From Riptortus pedestris (Eukaryota > Arthropoda > Insecta > Hemiptera > Alydidae): a stretch of 64,000 nt of DNA. The notes beneath the pieces are model-generated. The model saw only the letters and a program-made list of their open reading frames with translations. It had not been told where the DNA came from and did not search any database. The DNA lies in NCBI GenBank assembly GCA_019009955.1, contig CM032232.1, forward strand, positions 74,750,501 through 74,814,500, given 5' to 3'. The translations under genes were made by a program, and so were the position numbers. This document shows, in pieces, positions 57,732-64,000 of the stretch (position 1 is its first letter; every line of letters begins with the position of its first letter).

Positions 57732-58377
57732 TAATAGCTTCACCAATTTGATGCTTTATGAAAAACTACTCAATAAATAGTATGCAGTTTATGTTGTCTA
57801 TGGACGGCCATGTAGTTTGTATCAACCGCTGCGGTAGTGTCACGTCAGCTGTGGAGAATCAATTAGTGATTGGGATTAGTGTTTTATCGGGCAAATACTA
57901 GTGACACACTTTCCCTATCCATCTGGAGAACAACAAGGGAATTGGGCTCCTTGTTTATTGGGCCTTGCAGATTAACAATTTCACGATTAATTGAGAGCAC
58001 GCATACTGCACTCAACTGGAGCACCAGTAGAAACTAGTTAAGAATCGATTAATTATTTTGACTGCTACAATCATGAATACGATTTCTCCACTTTCAGATT
58101 ACTCCGATTAATTGGGAATGCTCCTCAACAGTATTCTCGTATCAACGTTATTATAATGGATATATAACAAGTTCTCATTCTATGTTGATTAGCAGCGAGA
58201 GAAACTTTTTGCATTTAGCAAATAATATAATCTGTTTTCAAAAAGCCACGTAAACATTTTCATTACACCATCTGGCCCACATTGGGGAAAGTTTAACAAT
58301 ATTCAATTCGGACTGTTTGAGGCCTATGAATAGTATGTAATAGACCTAAATGTGTTAATCAATACATTATTGTACGT
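57732..58377. other. Unassigned DNA
   Basis: No gene or repeat recognised. GC-richer at 57790-57960 without a usable frame. Confidence 0.4.
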
Positions 58378-58378
58378 G

Positions 58379-58414
<36 letters not shown>

Positions 58415-58443
58415 TACAATCATATATATGTCTGTGTGTTAGA

Positions 58444-58484
<41 letters not shown>

Positions 58485-58500
58485 TGAGAGAGTAGGAGGA
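58378..58500. repeat. Compound microsatellite (TA)n-(GT)n-(GA)n
   Basis: TA at 58382-58412, then GTGTG and a GA run to about 58482 with a GGAGGAGGGAGAGAGG tail. The minus-strand open frame across it is an artefact. Confidence 0.9.
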
Positions 58501-59027
58501 GGGAGAGAGGTTGAGGGTAGTTTGGCAGTAATATTGTTAAGTTTATTACAAAAATAATAAAACTTGTTAATTAGAGTTCTTTTGGATTGCAAAATTAAAA
58601 CCACAAGCATTCGAGTTTTTATCACTGCACAATTTGTTTGACGATGCTCAACATACTTGGTAAAGTATTCTTAACTATTGCTCACAGTATGCACTGATAG
58701 CTTCACTTCTTATTGCTCAGTACAATAACTCACGATCACTGATGTTCACAAAAACAAGGCACTGCACTGATCTTCACATAAAACCGCAACTAAAATGCTC
58801 TGTACACTAAAGCTGCACTGAACGCACTGTTATTCACTTGAAAATAGCTGAGAACTAACTTACATTCGAGCGAAAGCGGCTACCTTCGGGCGGCTCCTTT
58901 CATCTACTTCGCACCTCTCTAACACGTGATTAACTTTCTTTTTTTTTTAAATGTACATAGTTTTCGCAACAATATTTTCGTCTTTTATTTGTCAGGTGTA
59001 CACGCATACAAATATGGAATCGTGTAT
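58501..59027. other. Unassigned DNA
   Basis: 58660-58930 is moderately GC-rich and includes GGCTACCTTCGGGCGGCTCC. It reads like part of an interspersed element, but I cannot match it to any copy in the window. Confidence 0.35.
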
Positions 59028-59640
59028 TATTATTATTATTATTATTATTTATTTATTTGAGATGCCGCTACAATGGCGATTCATCTATTAACATGTTTGA
59101 ATATAATTTTACTAAATTAAATAAATATTAACATTTTTTCAAAGCTAAATGTTACAAAAGTACAAAATAAATAGGATCATGCCGCTACAATGGCGATTCG
59201 TATTTTAATATGTTAGAATATAGTTTTACAAGATTAAATAAATATTAAAATTTTTACACAGCTAACTTTTACAAATTTACAAAATAAATAGAATGGACAA
59301 ACCTAAATATAAATTGTTAGTATATTTACAACATGAGGTAAAAATATAAAATTAAAATAAAACAACAAAGAAAAAAAAAAAGAAAAACTATAAATAGTTA
59401 AACTGGAAGGCGGCAAAACTCATTCCACAGTGCTATATACAACTTTTACATTTGTGGGCCATGGGTACGTTTTCACTTGTGTGCAGTCAGTCAGTATGTG
59501 TTTTACAGTCAGCGTTCTGTTGCAGTAGCGACATATAGGTTCATCTTCCCTGCTGATTAGATATGAATGTGTTAGTCTAGTGTGTCCTGTGCGTAGGCGT
59601 GTAAGTACAATTACTAATCTTCTAGAGTGTCTATATAATT
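59028..59640 (-). mobile_element. Family C: 5'-truncated non-LTR retrotransposon with dimeric 3' UTR
   Basis: On its own strand it runs from the end of the protein-coding region (59640 down to 59420), through a T-rich 3' UTR, to two tandem units of about 115-120 bp (TTTAGCTTTG, AATATTTATTTAA, CGCCATTGTAGCGGCAT), and ends in a tail of AAATAAAT and AAT repeats at 59028-59062. The dimer is the same as at 14640-14907, which defines the family and its 3' end. Confidence 0.8.
59420..59637 (-). pseudogene. Non-LTR retrotransposon ORF2, C-terminal 71 residues
   Basis: Minus-strand translation after an upstream in-frame TAA reads RHSRRLVIVLTRLRTGHTRL, then THSYL, C..C in ICRYC, LTVKHILTDC, and ends at the stop codon 59420-59422. 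The 'LTRLR.GHTRLTHSYL ... C..C ... LT..HIL..C' block is the typical zinc-binding stretch after the RNase H domain in I/Jockey-like elements. The rest of the protein (endonuclease, reverse transcriptase) is absent because the element is 5'-truncated, so it is inactive. The same block is present in decayed form at 36290-36440. Confidence 0.8.
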
Positions 59641-61347
59641 AATTGGAATCGTGTAGCAAATGCCCTCTGAAACAGAGCGCATATGAGGATTCGTTGTCTG
59701 GCTATTTTCAGTGTCATACAACCCATTTAGAATCGCGAGATTTTTGAAGAACTTCTCGAGAACAGTTGTGAATGAACTTTTTCTCAGTGTATCTCACGGT
59801 TAAACACGAGAAGAAATAATTATGATGTACTTCAACACTTCCGATCATATATATATATATATATTCAAAGATGTCTAAATTTTCCCGAATCAGCTGACTT
59901 TACCCACCAAACTTTGTAAGCCATTCTCTCACAGGCTAGTGGAAGGCCCTCTGTAATGATGTGGCCGTTAGTTCAGTTATATTTCTCCTGATGAGGCGTC
60001 ATATGGACGGGAAACTGGTAGACAAATAGAAATGGGTTCAATAGTAATTTGAGGTTTTCCTTTTTTGAGGGCTTCCGCCAATGATTGGTTAATTGAAGTT
60101 GACTAGGCAATGTTTTCACCAGAATATGTTTTGTGTATTTATTAATATTATGTTTATCATTAGTATTAATATTATGATTATAGAATTCCTAAAAACTGTT
60201 GGGAGTGGGTAGGAGTACATATTTGTATTTTTTATCGTTGGCTCACACTTTCCGCCTTCCCCCCCCCTCGCTCCATTCGTATTCCAACCTACCTCCACTA
60301 GACATAAAATCTGTCTGGTAGTTCTCCATCCTTTGGATATTTTACAGAAGAAGAATTCTTTGCCTCAATATAAATCTCGAAATTTACCTCTAATAAATAC
60401 TTTTTAAATTAATAATCATACCGCCACGTGTATATTTTTTTTTCATTTCCGAACACGTAGTCCCTTTTTTTCTTTCGGAACACGTATAAACACGTCGGCT
60501 TTAGGATTATTTCCGGGTAACTTATTTCGAATTCCTCCACTCGTGAATATCAAGATTATCCAATTAAAATCGCACTCAATATTCAAAAGGCCTGACGCTT
60601 GTTGACCCTGTGAAGTTGGATATCGGATTAAACAGATCTCTCACTCTAATTACCATAAGCCCTTAACTTCATTGATTTAATTATTTTGTCACGCTCGCAT
60701 TTGTGGCACTAATGATATAATTACGAAGTTAACATATCATTAACTAGTGTATCACTGGTTTCATTTCCTTTCATTAAATTACTGTTAGCGATTTCTGTTA
60801 AGGGAAATTACCAATTGACATTTTACAAATGAAGCTGTAACTTTAAATGTTCTTAAAATTCAACAAACCAACCTAGTTTCATCAATGCGCGTCCCTTAAC
60901 TAACTAATAGTCTTTATTACCATTATTTGCTCCAAGCCAGTAATTCGCAACAATAAATAAAAAAAACAACAAATAAATAACAAATGTTATTGTATTTCTT
61001 AAAACGAAAATTAAGTACTCAGTTAATTTCTGTTTCTACTTAGAATAACTCCTTAATAGCTGAGAAATGTATCATAAACAACTCCTGAAACACCTGTTAT
61101 TCATAGGTTTTCGTTTATATCAACAGTTACTGAAGATGGAGCTTTGGATCTGAAAGTGCACTCTGTCAAAATAACCGTATTGTAGAGGAAAACAGGCCTA
61201 CTGTGTACATACAGATTACTTATTTATTTGATGACCTCCACAACGTGGCGATGTCGTTTTATTAGATTAGAAAAGTATTATTTGACGAGATTTGTACATC
61301 AAAATATGACAAATAAAACATTCCCCAACCATACCCCCCATCTAGAG
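59641..61347. other. Unassigned DNA
   Basis: No gene recognised. A small TA tract lies at 59849-59865. GATTTCTGTTAAGGGAAATT near 60788-60808 resembles the family A 3' hairpin but has no family A sequence beside it. Confidence 0.4.
61172..61209. repeat. Family E short repeat, copy 2
   Basis: GTATTGTAGAGGAAAACAGG, then CCTACTGTG, matches 18270-18304. Confidence 0.5.
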
Positions 61348-61928
61348 AAAAAAAGTCCCTCACGCAGGGGCTGCATAAATTCAGCAGATTTCCCATGTAT
61401 AGTTATACAATAGAGAAATTTCACGAGAGCCGAGCCAGTCAAGGAAACGGCCGAACTAGCTTTTGGCGGGAAAGTAACTCTAGTCCATTAGGCGCCCATA
61501 TTTAATAAAAATGCAAATATCTCGGTTAATATTCAAGATAAAGAAACAATGTATAACAATATTTATAGACAATTTAATTTGCAATAAGATTGATTCTGTA
61601 AAATTTTGCGATCCGACGTATAGTAACGGAGATATTTCGAATTTTCGAAAATCCTCCCCTCTAAACCCCCCCTACCACTGGTCCGATTTCAGCCGTTAAC
61701 GAACTTGATCTTTCTTTTTACATAAAACGACTAAATATCGAGTTTGGTAACGATTAAACAAAAATTGCGACCGCTAGAGCGGTAACAGACAAATATATAT
61801 AGATATATATATATATATATATATAATCTACTAGGTAGGATCGATGGACATATGAAGAAAAAATTCGAAAATTCCGTCATGAGTACAACCTCAATAGCTG
61901 ATTTCCCTTAAGGGAAATCTGCTAAAAA
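61348..61928 (+). repeat. Family A repeat, complete copy
   Basis: AAAGTCCCTCACGCAGGGG, GCAGATTTCCCATG, a deletion after AATAGAGAAAT, then the internal segments nearly unchanged (AGTAACGGAGATATTTCG, GGTCCGATTTCAGCCG), the intact palindrome ACCGCTAGAGCGGT, a TA tract, and the intact 3' hairpin (AGCTGATTTCCC, TTAA, GGGAAATCTGCT) before AAAAA. Frames at 61228-61413 and 61511-61699 overlap it and are not genes. Confidence 0.85.
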
Positions 61929-63216
61929 GAAGGATATTTTGCTACTTATTTTTGCAGATATTTTCCTCAAACAAATTTACTATCGGACATATATAGTTGA
62001 TATGAATATTCGTATAAATCTTCACATAAATTTTCATCCATTGGTTTTACACCTTTTCAGTTACAAAATGAAATCTTCTGTGGCTTACGGAAACCGCGTA
62101 CTTCTCTACGGAGAATTACACTAAAACTTTAAGAGATATATCACGGTCTTCAAACAGTAACTTAGTGACAAGTAAATAGTAAATAAAAAAGTAAATATTT
62201 AATGTCACACCTTCAAAAGTTAAAGTAAAAAATTAGTCTAACATCTTTAATAGGGAGGCAAATATGAAAAAAATGCTAAAAATAATTTAGATTTTAAATT
62301 ACAGATAAACCTAAAGCACTAAAATATAAAAAACAAGCATTGCAATCCAATGGTCTATTGGTGTAAATGGGGACCTTTAGAAAAAGCCTTCGGGATTTAT
62401 AGAGCTATTGACCGCACCTGAGATTTGTCCATTGTGCCCATCTGTTTTTTTTCTATTGACCAATTTAGAATTTATTGTCCAATACCCATTATTGCCATAC
62501 GCACTTATAATGACAATATATTCTGGAGCATATATGTATTAATAGTAATTTTTTGTCAGCTGCACAAGGGGGTGATCTAAAAATGCCAGAAATGGCCAGA
62601 CGTGCCCATAAACGTTTATATATCATCTCAAAAGCTTAATTGGTTTAATTTTATGTCTTGCCAATGAAATGTATAGCCAAATACTTTGTTTTATGTGAAA
62701 TTTGATTAGTATATCAATTATATGCATTATATATAAAAGACAGAACAAAAAATATTCTTATGAACTAAATATGGTTATGAATTAACTTCCCGCTGGAAAC
62801 GTCTACCTGAATTTTCTTATTTTCAGTTTCTTTCTTTTCTTCCCTTCGGTAAACTGTTGTAAATGTGTTTGGCTAGCTATTAATAGGATAATGATATGGC
62901 AGCTCATAATTTCCATCTCAAGTATATTTAGTTTTGGGTACGTCTCGTGAGATAAACTTATTTTTCGTATTACTGTGGCTTGTTTGGGATATTCATATTT
63001 GAACCTCCTCTCACCATTTTTAATAACGTGTATTTTGTCAAATTACTTAATTACAGACAGTAATAGCTGAGGAAACTCGACTGGGATTCCCTCTTCAAAC
63101 GAGAACCGACTGACTACATTTGCTTCCATTATCCAATTCAAGGTCTTTCCATATCCTGAATGCTGCAGTGTCAATATGCAGCTGTGCTTCCACTCGCAGA
63201 TCAGTGCGATCCTTTG
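61929..63216. other. Unassigned AT-rich DNA
   Basis: Nothing recognised. The frame at 61939-62124 has no domain. Confidence 0.4.
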
Positions 63217-64000
63217 AGAAAGTACGTCACGCAGGGGCTGCGTAAACTAAGCAGATTTCCCACGTGAATTTTAACAATTGATAAATCTACAAACCGATAA
63301 CACAACACCACCATGAATATTAAGTAAATAAATACAAACGATAATAAGAATCCTCCAGACGGAAAGCATCTGAAATGAAAACAAACAGTTCTGCCAAATT
63401 CTTACCTGAAAGAAAAACAATTACTGTAATATATCTGAATATAACGAATTAATTTGATTGAACACTATTTACTATATCTAGTACACTAATTTATAATGAA
63501 TAATTTTTATCTCAATCAATCAAGTTTAAGTAGTCCAAAAACTTAAGAAGGGGGAGGGCACCAGAACATATTTCCGTGTATCTCGTATAATAAATGTCTC
63601 TTGAAAACAATATTTGGTATTCAAGCTTCGAATGATGTGGTTTATTAAATAGCCGAGTATTCTTTATGTAATATGAGTAGAAGTGGGGGTTTGCTGAGGG
63701 CTGAAAACTGAAAAATGCAAATATCCCGGTTAATATTAAGATAGAGAATAAATGTGCATAACAATATTTATAGTTGTAGTAAATTTAATTTTCTATAATA
63801 TTGATTCTATACATTTTTTCGATCCGACGTATAGTAACTGAGCTATTTTGAATTTTCAAAATTCTTCCTCCCTCCCCCCTGTCCGATTTCAGCCGTTAAC
63901 GAACTTGATCTTTCTTTTTAGATAAAACGACTAAATGTCGAGTTTGGTAACGATTAAACAATAATTGCGACCGGTAGAGCGGTAACAGACACACACACAC
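63217..64000 (+). repeat. Family A repeat, long form, runs off the window end
   Basis: An intact 5' hairpin and CTAAGCAGATTTCCCACGTG at 63222-63267, a stretch to about 63520 not shared with the short copies, then the long-form segment (ACTTAAGAAGGGGGAGGGC to GAGTAGAAGTGGGGGTTTGC) and the common core (TGCAAATATCCCGGTTAATA, GTCCGATTTCAGCCGTTAAC). The palindrome is mutated (ACCGGTAGAGCGGT). The tract after AACAGAC is CA rather than TA. The 3' end lies beyond 64000. Confidence 0.85.

Noticed and set aside
60788..60808. Isolated hairpin resembling the family A 3' end
   Set aside because: No other family A sequence is adjacent, and the match is too short to call.
1..64000. CRISPR arrays, operons, ribosome binding sites or other bacterial features
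   Set aside because: No regularly spaced direct repeats with unique spacers and no packed genes. Retroelements, a SINE family and microsatellites show eukaryotic DNA.

Overview
The window reads as intergenic or intronic DNA from an AT-rich animal genome, most likely an insect. The support is indirect: a mariner-type element whose transposase belongs to a group abundant in insects, tRNA-derived SINEs, RNase H-bearing non-LTR retrotransposon remains, long (TA)n tracts, and no compact gene organisation. I found no intact host gene, no convincing host exon, no tRNA or rRNA gene, and no prokaryotic feature. The longest open frame with recognisable homology is the C-terminal two thirds of a transposase.

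Most of what can be recognised is dispersed repeats, labelled here by letter. Family A is the commonest. It has about 20 copies or fragments in both orientations, with a conserved 5' hairpin (ACGCAG-GGG-CTGCGT), an internal palindrome next to a (TA)n tract, and a 3' hairpin followed by CTAA. Family S is a tRNA-derived SINE of about 235 bp ending in an AATAAA-type tail, with about 11 loci. Family B starts with ACTAGC and contains a 280-300 bp module repeated two or three times. Family C is the 3' end of a non-LTR retrotransposon whose 3' UTR is a tandem dimer. Families D and E are short two-copy repeats.

Layout: 1-6.5 kb is mostly unassigned AT-rich DNA with one A fragment. 6.5-8.3 kb holds a SINE inserted inside another SINE, then a long A copy. 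10.1 kb has a foldback element. 11.4-14.9 kb holds two B copies, a reverse-transcriptase relic and a family C 3' end. 18-26.9 kb has A, D and SINE fragments. 30-33.4 kb has A and three SINEs. 35.8-41.9 kb is densely packed with A copies around a non-LTR retrotransposon remnant. 44.7-47.8 kb is a stack of insertions: an A copy split by a 2.4-kb mariner-like element, which itself carries a SINE and probably a truncated retroposon. 49-64 kb has more A, a third B copy and a second family C copy.

The mariner-like element is the only transposon seen end to end. It has TA target sites, inverted repeats of about 141 and 153 bp, and a transposase with all three catalytic aspartates (spacing DD41D) but two frameshifts in the N-terminal half, so it is dead as read. 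Nothing here works together as a pathway. The value of the window is its insertion history and family A, whose terminal structure I cannot match to a named family from sequence alone.
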